Shown here piece after piece: positions 55,209-63,338 of a stretch of DNA of 64,000 nt (position 1 is the stretch's first letter; each line of letters starts with the position of its first letter). The notes beneath the pieces were generated by a model. It did not search any database, was not told where the DNA came from, and saw only the letters and a program-made list of their open reading frames with translations. Source of the stretch: Pseudomonadota bacterium. GTDB lineage: Bacteria; Pseudomonadota; Gammaproteobacteria; Steroidobacterales; Steroidobacteraceae. The stretch spans positions 1-64,000 of the forward strand of contig JADIZR010000014.1 in assembly GCA_016704655.1 (NCBI GenBank), written 5' to 3'. The position numbers were made by a program, and so were the translations under genes.

Positions 55209-56017
55209 GTGGGACCGCCTTGGCTAATGGCGCACGGCGCGGCGCGCTGCGGAATCAGGATCACCAGGCCAACGATGAACGCCATCAAGACTGCCGAAGC
55301 GCCGAAGCGACTCAAGTCGAGCCCACCCGCCGCGAGCGGTTTGTCCAGAAAATCGCCGACGACGGCCCCCAGCGGGCGCGTCAGCACGAAAGCCGCCCAG
55401 AACAGGGCCGTTCGCGAGATGCCGGTCCACCGGTACGCGGCTGCAACAAGTGCGATCAGTGCCGTGAAGATGACCATCCCGCCGACGTAACCCAAGCCCG
55501 CGCTGTCGGCGGTCCAGTCACCCAGCGCCGTTCCCAGCGTCTGCGAGAACATGATCGTCACCCAGTAGAAGACCTCTGCCCCGGGCGAACTCACCGAATC
55601 GACAGACACCGTCCCAAGCACCCTGTGCCAGAGGGCGAGTGAGCTGAGCAATATCGAAAGGAGCAGCAGGCTGCCGCCGAGATACCCGATACCCAGCGAG
55701 CGATCAGCAAAATCGGCAAGGGTCGTTCCAAGCGTCGTCGTCGCGATGATCGTCGCCCAGTAGAGAAACGGACTGAAACGCCGTGCGCGGATCTGTGCAC
55801 TCACGGCCACGACCATGATGGCGGCGAACACGCCCGTGGCCGCCAGGTAGCCGAGATTCATCGACATCGAAACCGCATCGCCGGCGGTTTCACCGAGTGT
55901 CGTCGCCGCGATCTTGATCAGCCAGAAGACCAGCGTGATCTCCGGCACTTTCACCGCGGCCTTTTCCAACAGGTTCGACATGGTCTGCAATTGCTCTTGC
56001 GCTGCGCTCGACTTCAT
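55058..56017 (-). CDS. COG4705-like membrane protein with four internal repeats
   Basis: A 319-residue ORF. Four copies of one repeat are visible: residues 32-58 (TTLGETAGD), 86-115 (TTTLGTTLADFADRSLGIGY), 151-180 (SQTLGTALGDWTADSAGLGY) and 207-231 (TRPLGAVVGDFLDKPL). Each has two membrane segments with a polar TxGxxxGD turn. These resemble the COG4705 membrane-anchored proteins of unknown function. The last about 65 residues are hydrophilic and overlap the Omp85 gene by 151 bases, so the natural stop may have been lost. Start ATG 56017 overlaps the sulfatase stop. Confidence 0.78.
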   Translation of the reverse strand: MKSSAAQEQLQTMSNLLEKAAVKVPEITLVFWLIKIAATTLGETAGDAVSMSMNLGYLAATGVFAAIMVVAVSAQIRARRFSPFLYWATIIATTTLGTTLADFADRSLGIGYLGGSLLLLSILLSSLALWHRVLGTVSVDSVSSPGAEVFYWVTIMFSQTLGTALGDWTADSAGLGYVGGMVIFTALIALVAAAYRWTGISRTALFWAAFVLTRPLGAVVGDFLDKPLAAGGLDLSRFGASAVLMAFIVGLVILIPQRAAPCAISQGGPTCPRPVTGDYGTPWWPSHSSVRPALRLDTAARHPDRRRNCPRLRSSSSAG

Positions 56018-57938
56018 TGGTAGTCGTGCGTTTTGAACAGCTCCGCCGCGGTCTGGAAGTACGCAATGCCCAGTGGCAGCAGGTGGGTGTCGTCCGGTTT
56101 CGCCGTGAACGTCCCTAGCGCATGGTCGTAGCGATAGGCCTGACTGGTCTTGCCGAGGCCCACGACAACTAGGTCATCGTCGCGCAGGATCGCTACGTCG
56201 TGGTTGTGACTGAACAGTGCGATGCGCGGCTGTCCTGCCGGCCGGTTCAGTACGTCGACGCCGAAGAACGGTGCCTCATAGGGAAGACCAAGCAAGCCCA
56301 GCACCGTCGGAGCGATGTCGATCTGCGTCATAAGCGTATCGACCTGGCGCGGCGCAATGTGTTTCGGCGCGTAGATCATCAGGGGGATCTCGTACGTCTC
56401 CAGGGGAATCGCCGCCTTGCCGTACACGCGCGCACCGTGATCGGCGACGACGATGAAGATCGTGTCGTCGAACCAGGGCTGCTTCGCGGCTTCGCGCAGG
56501 AAATACCCGAGCGCATAGTCGGCGTAGCGGACGCCCGCCTGGCGGCCGCCACCCTCAGCCTTGATTCCTTCGCGCTCGAGACCCGGCCGAAACGTGTAGG
56601 GCTTGTGATTGGAGGTGGTCATGACGATCGAGAAGAACGGCCGGCCCGCCGCAAATTCCTGCCCGAAGTGCTCGATCGCACGGTCGAACAGGTCTTCATC
56701 ACTGACGCCCCAGATGTTCTCGAACCGTACGTGCGGAATATCGGCGCGGTCGATGACCTGAAAGCCGTTGCCCTCGTAGAAGGCATTCATGTTGTCGAAA
56801 TAGCCGTAGCCGCCGTACATGAAGCTGGTGCGGTAGCCGCGGCCCTGCATGACGCTGCCCCAGGTCGCGATGCCGGTGTTACCGGGCCGGCGCAGGATCG
56901 AGACGGTCGGGATGGGCGGGAATGAAGCAGTGATGGCTTCGAGGCCGCGCACGGTGCGGGTGCCGGAAGCATACGTGTTCGCGAACCAGAGCCCCTGCTT
57001 CGCATAAGCGTCGAAGTTCGGTGTCCAGTCCTTGTCCGAGCCGTGCAGCTTGCTGAACTCGGCGCCGAACGACTCGCTCGACACCACGACAACGTTCAAT
57101 CGTCCCAGGCCGTTCGGCCGGGCCGCGTGACTGCGGTTGAGGCGGCCGGCCGCGAGTTGCGTGAACTGCACGTCGTCACCCGCGAGCTGGGCATGCAGCA
57201 GTGCTCGGTTCTCCGCAGGGGGACGAGTCAGGTAATACGACGCGTAGTCGATGTCGCTCGTCCGTGCCGCAAGAAAGAAACTGCTGTGGCCATTCTGCAG
57301 CAGTTCGTTCTCGACCCGGTTTGCAGAAAGTGAAAGCGCATCGGTCGGGTAGTAGGCGATCGCGAGCAGCAGCAGCGCCGCGTACGGCACGAACAGCAAG
57401 AGCCGTTCGCGAAGCCGAACCGCCGTGATGCGGCTGGCGTCGAGCCACGGGCGCAGGGCGTAGGTGATGATCGCACCGAGCGTAATTGCGGCCAGCAGCA
57501 CCTTGACCACTGGGTACGCTTCCCAGATGTCGATAAAGACCTCGCCCGGGAAGGCGAGGTAGTCGAAGGCGACGAGATTGAAACGCGCGTCGAACTCCTC
57601 GAAAAAAAAGTACTCGGTCGCCGCCAGGTACAGCAAGCCGACGATGCCGATCAGCGTGCCGACATGAAGCACCACGCGGTTCCACCGCGTGCGGAACCAG
57701 TTGTCCGGCAACAGCAGGATGTACAGCGCGAGCGGCGCAAAAAGTAAAGACTCTCGACGAAGTCGTTGACCAGGCCGGCGAGCATCAGGAATGGCAGATT
57801 CACCGCCGACACGTCGGCGTCGAGCCCGAATTTGCCCCAGAGCACCAGTCGGCTGGCAAACCCGAGCACCAGGTAGACCGCCACGAGTGAAAGCCAGGGC
57901 GCAAAGCGACGCACGGACCTGTTGAGAACTGCAGACAT
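56014..57938 (-). pseudogene. LTA-synthase-like sulfatase, frameshifted in its membrane part
   Basis: ATG 57938 opens MSAVLNRSVRRFAPWLSLVA and two membrane segments to VNDFVESLYFL. At the A5 run 57739-57743 (T5 in the mRNA sense) the frame breaks. One extra T would continue as FAPLALYILLLPDNWF and the rest of the protein. The total would be about 641 residues: five N-terminal membrane segments, then a periplasmic sulfatase-fold domain with SSESFGAEFSK, the Thr-nucleophile region SGTRTVRGLEA, and metal motifs VVADHGARVYG and FSHNHD. Family members move phosphoglycerol or phosphoethanolamine onto envelope glycans. It may be a homopolymer base-call error, a dead gene or a slip-prone switch. Confidence 0.85.
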
Positions 57939-58147
57939 GGGTACCCCGGTGATACACGACGCAACCCGGGTGACTCGCCTGACTCAGTGTCAGACGCGCG
58001 GTCTCGTGAAGACCAATCGGCAATCTTGCAAAAAAATGCCAGTCACCCAGAACGGGTCGACGGCCCGCCCCGGTTTAGAGCGACCTGTTTGAATCAACCC
58101 GTGGCGCACACCTTGCGCCGACGAGCCGTATGATCCCGTGAGGGATG

Positions 58148-58164
58148 CGTTAGTTTTTCGTTAG
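58148..58164 (-). promoter_or_regulatory. OmpR-type direct-repeat box upstream of the sulfatase
   Basis: On the minus strand the sequence reads CTAACGAAAAACTAACG: two CTAACG copies 11 bases apart. This is the usual spacing for an OmpR/PhoB-class dimer. It lies in the gap 57939-58174 between the kinase and the sulfatase and points at the sulfatase operon. The rest of this 236-base gap holds nothing else I recognise. Confidence 0.55.
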
Positions 58165-58174
58165 TATCCGGCGT

Positions 58175-59445
58175 TCACGACGCGACGGATTGCCAAAGGA
58201 CAATGAACTGCGTGCCGCCGCCTGGCCGATCGTGCGCCGAGACCTGCCATCCCAATCGATCGCAGATGCGCCGGATGAGGTCGAGCCCAAGGCCCGACCC
58301 TTGGCTGCTATCGCCGCGGTAACCGCGCGCAAAGATGCTTTCCTTGTCCACGCCTGCCAGTCCGATGCCGGTGTCTTCGACCACCAACCGCCCCGCATCG
58401 AGCACTACGCGCACGCTCCCGCTGGCCGTGAATCGGATGGCGTTCTCGATCAGGTTCTGCACGATGATCGCCGGCAATCCTGCCGGTGCCGTCAACCACT
58501 GCTCATCCGCAACCTCGGCACGCAACTCGAGCCCCTTGGCCTGTGCGACCGGTCGGTAATCGTCCACGGCGTCGCTGACGACCGCCCGAAGGTCGACGTT
58601 CATCGCAGGGACGGTGGCGTTGCCACGTCCCAGAAACAGGATGGCTGCGACGATGTCCTCCATGCGGCGGGCCGCTCGCGACACACGGAAGACACGCTCT
58701 CGGTTCAAACCGGCAATCCCGGGATCGTCGAGCAGGAGCTCAGCCGCGGTTGCGACCACGGACGTAGGCGTTCGAAGCTGGTGGCTGATGTCGTCGGTGA
58801 GCGATTTTTCGCGCTCCAACAGCGACGCTATTCTCGACTGGTAGCCGTCCATCGATTTGGCGATCAAGCGGGCTTCCCTGGTTCGCACGTTCTCATCGCA
58901 CAGTGGATGCGGCTCAGCGGGATCGAGCTTACCGAGGACGTCGACCAGGTCCGTGATGGGGCGCAACGCGGTCCGCGTGAGCCTTGCCGCGACCCAGCCG
59001 GCCACAAGCACGGTCAACACCAGAACGGCGGCGCCAAGAAAAATCAGCTGAGCTTCGAGACGTTCGACCCCACGAATGTCCGCCACCACCGCAAACACTT
59101 TGCACCTACGATCTTCTTTCCGGCGAAGACCTCGGTCGCTTGGTCCCATTCAATCTCGCGAACGCCTTCGCGCATATGCTGCAGCGGTTCTGGCAGCCTG
59201 GCCTGCTGGTCCACCGGCGCAACCCAACGGCGCATTCCACCCCCCTGATCGGTGATCGGATCGGTGGCAGAGGATTCGGTGCCCGTCATCTTCTGCAATT
59301 CGATCTGCACCACCCGCCGCAACAACTCCTGCTCGAGCACCTGGACGAAGTGACCCAGCGCGACCGAAAAAGCCAGTGTCATGACGGCAATGACAGCCGC
59401 CAGTGCCCAGAGGAATCGGGCGCGCAGTGAGTGCTCAGGCCGCAT
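58175..59445 (-). pseudogene. Sensor histidine kinase, frameshifted
   Basis: The first frame from ATG 59445 gives a membrane segment (ALAAVIAVMTLAFSVALGHF) and a periplasmic part to EVFAGKKIVG, then turns to unrelated sequence and stops at 59044. From about 59095 the next frame continues VFAVVADIRGVERLEAQLIF, a second membrane segment, HAMP, ISHQLRTPTSVVA (phospho-His), ENAIRFTA, DTGIGLAG and GSGLGLDLI. Adding one base near TGCAAA (59093-59105) would rejoin them as one protein of about 420 residues. It pairs with the truncated regulator whose gene overlaps it by 11 bases. Confidence 0.83.
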
Positions 59446-60040
59446 CGGGTTCTTCCGCCAGGCGGTAGCCTACGCCGTGGACGGTGTGCAGCAGCCGGGG
59501 CAGACCCGGCGCATCAACCGCCTGACGCAGCAAATGCACGTGCGCTCGCAGTGCTGCGTCTGACGACGGTGGCGCGTCGCCCCAGAGCAGCTCGATCATC
59601 TGGTCGCGTGTGACGACCGCGGGGCTCGATCGCATCAGCAGGTCCAGGAGTCGAAGTCCCGACGGCGTTACGGGTCGCCTCACGCCCGCGCGGTGAACGG
59701 TGTGCGTCGCCACGTCGAGTCGGAGGTCCGCGACGGCGCGTTCAGCGCCGGCAACACCTCCGCGCCGCAGGAGTGCCGCCAGCCGTGCCGCCAGCTCCTT
59801 GAGCGAGAAAGGCTTCTTCAAGTAGTCGTCCGCCCCAGCTTCGAAACCTGCCAGCACGTCAGTTTCGAGATCGCGCGCCGTCAACATGATGACCGGTGTC
59901 GCGAGTCGGGCTTCGGTCCGCAACCATCGACAGACATCCAGCCCGCTTGCACCGGGAAGACCCACGTCGAGAATGATCGCTTCGTACCGATTGTGGGTAC
60001 AGAGGGCGCGTGCCTGCAGGCCGTCGGATGCATAGTCCAC
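59435..60040 (-). pseudogene. OmpR-type response regulator missing its N-terminus
   Basis: The receiver retains the phosphorylation site in AIILDVGLPGASG and the lysine in YLKKPFSL. The DNA-binding domain is complete (VTRDQMIELLWG, RTVHGVGYRL-like end). But the ORF begins within the first helix: in-frame sequence upstream reads only DEFLEALGHPVDYASDG and then hits the end of the GntR gene, so the first strand with the acidic pocket (normally about 20 residues) is absent. GTG 60040 is the only nearby start. A deletion between the GntR 3' end and codon 20 or so explains this. Phosphorylation should fail, but DNA binding could persist. Confidence 0.8.
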
Positions 60041-60068
60041 CGGGTGACCCAGTGCCTCCAGGAACTCG

Positions 60069-60416
60069 TCACTTCTTCAGGAGATCGCCGGCGTCGAGGC
60101 CGAGGCGTTCGATCGTCGACAGCACGCGCGGCCATTCCGTTACGAGGAATTTCTCGCGTTCGTCCCGCATCAGACTCACGCGCGCACCCGGTGTGACGAA
60201 CATGCCGCGGCCACGCCGCTTCTCGACCAGCCCCTCGTCGACCAGCTGCTGGTAACCCTTCAGGACGGTCAATGGATTGAGCGTGTGCTCGGCGGCGACG
60301 CTGCGCACGGACGGCAGTGCGTCGCCCTCGGCGAGCGTGCCTTCGAGGATCATCGCCACCACCTTGTCACGGAGCTGGCGGTAGATCGGCTGGTTGTCGT
60401 TCCAGGTGGAGTCCAT
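60069..60416 (-). CDS. GntR-family regulator, YtrA subgroup
   Basis: A 115-residue regulator: an N-terminal winged helix (IYRQLRDKVVAMILEGTLAE, LPSVRSVAAEHTLNPLTVLKGYQQL) and a short helical tail of about 45 residues, the size typical of YtrA-type proteins. These usually control ABC exporters encoded beside them; none is here. Instead a 53-residue membrane peptide lies upstream, and the truncated response regulator begins 28 bases downstream. Confidence 0.9.
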   Translation of the reverse strand: MDSTWNDNQPIYRQLRDKVVAMILEGTLAEGDALPSVRSVAAEHTLNPLTVLKGYQQLVDEGLVEKRRGRGMFVTPGARVSLMRDEREKFLVTEWPRVLSTIERLGLDAGDLLKK

Positions 60417-60483
60417 GCGTCATCAAGGTTCGGACGTCGGTGGTGCGCTGCTTTACTGTAGCAGAACACCAAGGCCGGTCCCG

Positions 60484-60645
60484 TCAGGGGCGACCGGTGC
60501 GCGATATGGCGACGGAGGGGTGCGCATCGAGAGCCGGGGGCGTGATGGCCTGATGCGCCACCGGCCTCGATGCGACCGCATACCCTGCGATCAACCATGT
60601 GACGACGGCGAGGACTGTTGCCCAGAACCTGTCTGACGTCTTCAT
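60484..60645 (-). CDS. 53-residue membrane peptide in the GntR operon
   Basis: ATG 60645 begins MKTSDRFWATVLAVVTWLIA, a short basic start and one hydrophobic segment (about residues 7-26) with a possible signal-peptidase end AVAS. A polar tail ends at TGA 60484-60486. GAGGTGA lies 6 bases upstream. It stands between the 22-bp palindrome and the GntR gene on the same strand. I know no family for it. It may be a remnant of a lost membrane gene or a small regulated protein. Confidence 0.45.
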   Translation of the reverse strand: MKTSDRFWATVLAVVTWLIAGYAVASRPVAHQAITPPALDAHPSVAISRTGRP

Positions 60646-60678
60646 GGCGGTCACCTCATCCTTGAGCGGGTTTCCTTG

Positions 60679-60700
60679 GTGTTGTAGTTAACTACAACAC
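60679..60700. promoter_or_regulatory. Perfect 22-bp palindrome, probable GntR operator
   Basis: GTGTTGTAGTT is followed at once by its exact reverse complement AACTACAACAC. It is AT-rich in GC-rich surroundings and lies 33 bases upstream of the small ORF that leads to the GntR gene. Symmetry and place fit autoregulation by the YtrA-type repressor. Confidence 0.75.
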
Positions 60701-60871
60701 TAAACAGTTTGCAAGCCCTCGAGGCATGAATCGATCCGGAGTCGAGGCGGCTTTCTGACAAAGCTTGCTTTGCAGCGCGTTAAAATGTCCAACCCCGGAC
60801 AGGCACAAGCGACGGGAGCCTTGACCCGCCACGAGCGACCCGGGATCCGACACCACAGAGAGAATTCCCTC

Positions 60872-61849
60872 ATGAAGACCCCCGTCAATGTCGCCATCAC
60901 CGGCGCCGCGGGCCAGATCGGCTACGCGCTTGCCTTCCGAGTGGCCTCGGGCCAGATGCTCGGTCCCGACCAGCCGGTCAACCTGCACCTGCTCGAGATC
61001 ACGCCGGCCCTTGGCGCGCTGCAAGGCGTCATGATGGAACTGAACGACTGCGCGTTCCCGACGCTGAACAGGATCGTCGCGACGGACGATGCGAAGATCG
61101 CGTTCAGGGATTGCCACGCTGCACTGCTCGTCGGCGCACGTCCGCGCGGTCCGGGCATGGAGCGTAAAGACCTGCTGCTGGCGAACGCGCAGATTTTCTC
61201 GGCACAGGGCAAGGCGCTCGACGCCGTCGCGGATCGCAACGTGCGCGTGCTGGTCGTCGGCAACCCGGCGAACACCAACTCGCTGATCGCGATGAAAAAT
61301 GCGCCGAGCCTCGCCCCGAAGCGCTTCACCGCGATGGTTCGTCTCGATCACAACCGCGCGCTCTCGCAGCTGGCGGAGAAGACCGGCACGCACGTGACCG
61401 ATCTCAAGAAGGTGATCATCTGGGGCAACCACTCGGCGACGCAGTATCCCGACCTGCATCACGCGACGGTGGCGGGCAAGGCCGCACTCTCGCTTGTCGA
61501 TCAGGCCTGGTACGCCGACACGTTCATTCCCGTCGTGCAGCAGCGCGGCGCGGCAATCATCAAGGCGCGCGGGCAGTCTTCGGCAGCCTCGGCTGCATCC
61601 GCCGCGATCGACCACATCCGCGACTGGACGCTCGGCACCCCGGCCGGTGACTGGGTCTCGATGGGCGTGCCGTCGGATGGCAGCTATGGCATCCCGGACG
61701 GCGTGATTTACGGTTTCCCGGTGACCTGCAGCGACGGCAAGTACGAGATCGTGCAGGGTCTTGCGGTCAACGAGTTCAGCCGTGCGCGCATGGACGCAAC
61801 CCACAAGGAACTCCTCGAGGAGCGCGACGGCGTCCAGGATCTGATCTAG
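60872..61849 (+). CDS. mdh: Malate dehydrogenase
   Basis: A 325-residue NAD-dependent enzyme of the cytosolic-type MDH group common in proteobacteria. [19 protein letters not shown] binds [18 protein letters not shown] holds the mobile-loop arginines, [16 protein letters not shown] and [12 protein letters not shown] follow, and the catalytic His is in [12 protein letters not shown]. It oxidises malate to oxaloacetate in the TCA cycle. The stop codon TAG is itself the first part of the TTAGGGG repeat tract. Confidence 0.95.
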   Translation: MKTPVNVAITGAAGQIGYALAFRVASGQMLGPDQPVNLHLLEITPALGALQGVMMELNDCAFPTLNRIVATDDAKIAFRDCHAALLVGARPRGPGMERKDLLLANAQIFSAQGKALDAVADRNVRVLVVGNPANTNSLIAMKNAPSLAPKRFTAMVRLDHNRALSQLAEKTGTHVTDLKKVIIWGNHSATQYPDLHHATVAGKAALSLVDQAWYADTFIPVVQQRGAAIIKARGQSSAASAASAAIDHIRDWTLGTPAGDWVSMGVPSDGSYGIPDGVIYGFPVTCSDGKYEIVQGLAVNEFSRARMDATHKELLEERDGVQDLI

Positions 61850-61905
61850 GGGTTAGGGGTTAGGGGTTAGGGGTTAGGGGTTAGGGGTTAGGGGTTAGGG
61901 GTTAG
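61847..61905. repeat. TTAGGGG tandem array after mdh
   Basis: About eight tandem copies of the heptamer TTAGGGG follow without interruption from the mdh stop codon. TAGTCGGA, the reverse complement of TCCGACTA, ends the array at 61903-61910. There is no facing C-rich arm. The strand can form G-quadruplexes. The gap 61906-62149 contains only this, the palindrome at 62068 and a short spurious ORF. Confidence 0.9.
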
Positions 61906-62067
61906 TCGGAGGTCGGAGCGGCCTGCGGCCGAAGCCCGAGCGTATCCAGCCCCACCTGTCGCACTCGACTCAACGGGCGATGGAAACCATTCCATCGCCC
62001 GTTTTGCCATTTGGGCACCTGACGTCCGAACAGGAACCAGAGCGGTCGACCTGCGTTTGACAACACT

Positions 62068-62085
62068 AGAATGAACGTTCATTCT
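62068..62085. promoter_or_regulatory. Palindromic operator upstream of the second RND pump
   Basis: AGAATGAACGTTCATTCT is a perfect 18-bp palindrome 64 bases upstream of the adaptor gene. AATGAACGTTCATT-type sites are typical of TetR-family repressors that control RND pumps. No regulator gene is present beside it in this window. Confidence 0.65.
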
Positions 62086-62149
62086 GATCGGCCACCCATT
62101 CCGCGCACCGCCCCTCCGGGCCCGCACGACTTAACTCTGTCGAGGCCAC

Positions 62150-63328
62150 ATGTCATCGCCCAAGTTCGCTGATTGCAGGGCCGTCTTTGTCATCGTCGGT
62201 CTGGCCGGCGTGGCGGCATGCGGCGGCCCGGAAAGCGCCCCCCAGGGCCGCGGTGCCATGCCCGTCACGGTCGTTACGCTCGCCACGGCGCCGGTCGTTC
62301 TCCGCCGTGAACTGCCTGGACGCACCACGCCCTACCTCGTCGCGGAAGTGCGACCGCAGGTCGATGGGATCGTGCAGCAGCGGCTCTACACCGAAGGATC
62401 CGCGGTAACGGCCGGACAGCCGCTGTACCAGCTCGACAATGCGACTTACCAGGCCGATCTCGCGAGCGCCAAGGCTGCGCTAGCCCGCGCGGAGGCGACG
62501 CTCAACACTGCCCGCCTCAATGCACGGCGCTCCGCAGACCTGTTGGCGATCAACGCTGTCAGCAAGCAGGACGACGAAAACGCCACGGCTGCGTTGAAGC
62601 AGGGCGAAGCCGACGTTGCTGCTGCCGCGGCTGCAGTTCGCAGCGCAGAGGTCATCCTCGGCTATGCGCGCATCAAGGCGCCGATCGACGGCCGCATCGG
62701 CAAGTCCACCGTGACCCAGGGTGCCCTCGTCACTGCCAACCAGGAAGCGCCGCTCGCAACGGTGCAACAGCTCGATCCCATCTACGTGGACCTGACGCAG
62801 TCGAGCGCGGAATGGCTGGCGCTGCGCAGGGAACTGGCGGCGGGGCGGCTCGAGGGCACGCAGGACATGCCGGTCGCGATCGTGCTCGAGGATGGCACGC
62901 CCTACGCGCAGCCCGGCAAGCTCGCGTTCTCCGAAGTCAGCGTCGATCCGACGACCGGCAGCTTTGCGCTGCGCGTCGTCGTCCCGAATCCGGAAAATAT
63001 CCTGTTGCCCGGCATGTACGTCCGCGCCATCGTCGGCACCGGCACGCGGCAGGCAGGCCTGCTCGTCCCGCAGCAGGGTATCGCGCGCGACCCGAAGGGC
63101 CACACGACCGCGATGGTCGTCGGCCAGGATGGCAAAGTGGAAGTGCGCCCGGTGCGGGTGAGCCAGGCGATCGGCGACAAATGGCTGGTGGAAGAAGGCC
63201 TGGCTGCCGGCGACCAGGTGATCGTCGAGGGCCTGCAGAAAGTGCAGCCCGGCGCGCTGGTGCAGCCGACGGAAGCCGGGGCCACACCGCCGCCCGCCGC
63301 TCCGCCCGCTCCCGCGCAGCAGTCGTAA
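62150..63328 (+). CDS. AcrA/MexA-type RND adaptor lipoprotein
   Basis: A 392-residue adaptor with lipobox AGVAAC near residue 24. [31 protein letters not shown] is the AcrA-type start of the barrel. A coiled hairpin (about 100-165) is followed by [15 protein letters not shown] and the C-terminal membrane-proximal domain ([20 protein letters not shown]). The proline-rich tail ends at residue 392. It is closer to AcrA/MexA than is the adaptor at 48521. Confidence 0.92.
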   Translation: MSSPKFADCRAVFVIVGLAGVAACGGPESAPQGRGAMPVTVVTLATAPVVLRRELPGRTTPYLVAEVRPQVDGIVQQRLYTEGSAVTAGQPLYQLDNATYQADLASAKAALARAEATLNTARLNARRSADLLAINAVSKQDDENATAALKQGEADVAAAAAAVRSAEVILGYARIKAPIDGRIGKSTVTQGALVTANQEAPLATVQQLDPIYVDLTQSSAEWLALRRELAAGRLEGTQDMPVAIVLEDGTPYAQPGKLAFSEVSVDPTTGSFALRVVVPNPENILLPGMYVRAIVGTGTRQAGLLVPQQGIARDPKGHTTAMVVGQDGKVEVRPVRVSQAIGDKWLVEEGLAAGDQVIVEGLQKVQPGALVQPTEAGATPPPAAPPAPAQQS

Positions 63329-63338
63329 GCGTCCGGCA

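Noticed and set aside
60755..60786. CTGACA and TAAAAT as an mdh promoter
   Set aside because: The 20-base spacer is too long for a normal sigma-70 promoter, so I did not list it as a feature.
61847..61905. TTAGGGG array as a CRISPR array or a linear-chromosome telomere
   Set aside because: There are no spacers, the unit is 7 bases, and coding sequence continues on both sides, so neither reading holds.
61888..62127. A 79-codon minus-strand ORF between mdh and the RND adaptor
   Set aside because: It covers the repeat array and the palindrome, and its protein is compositionally random.
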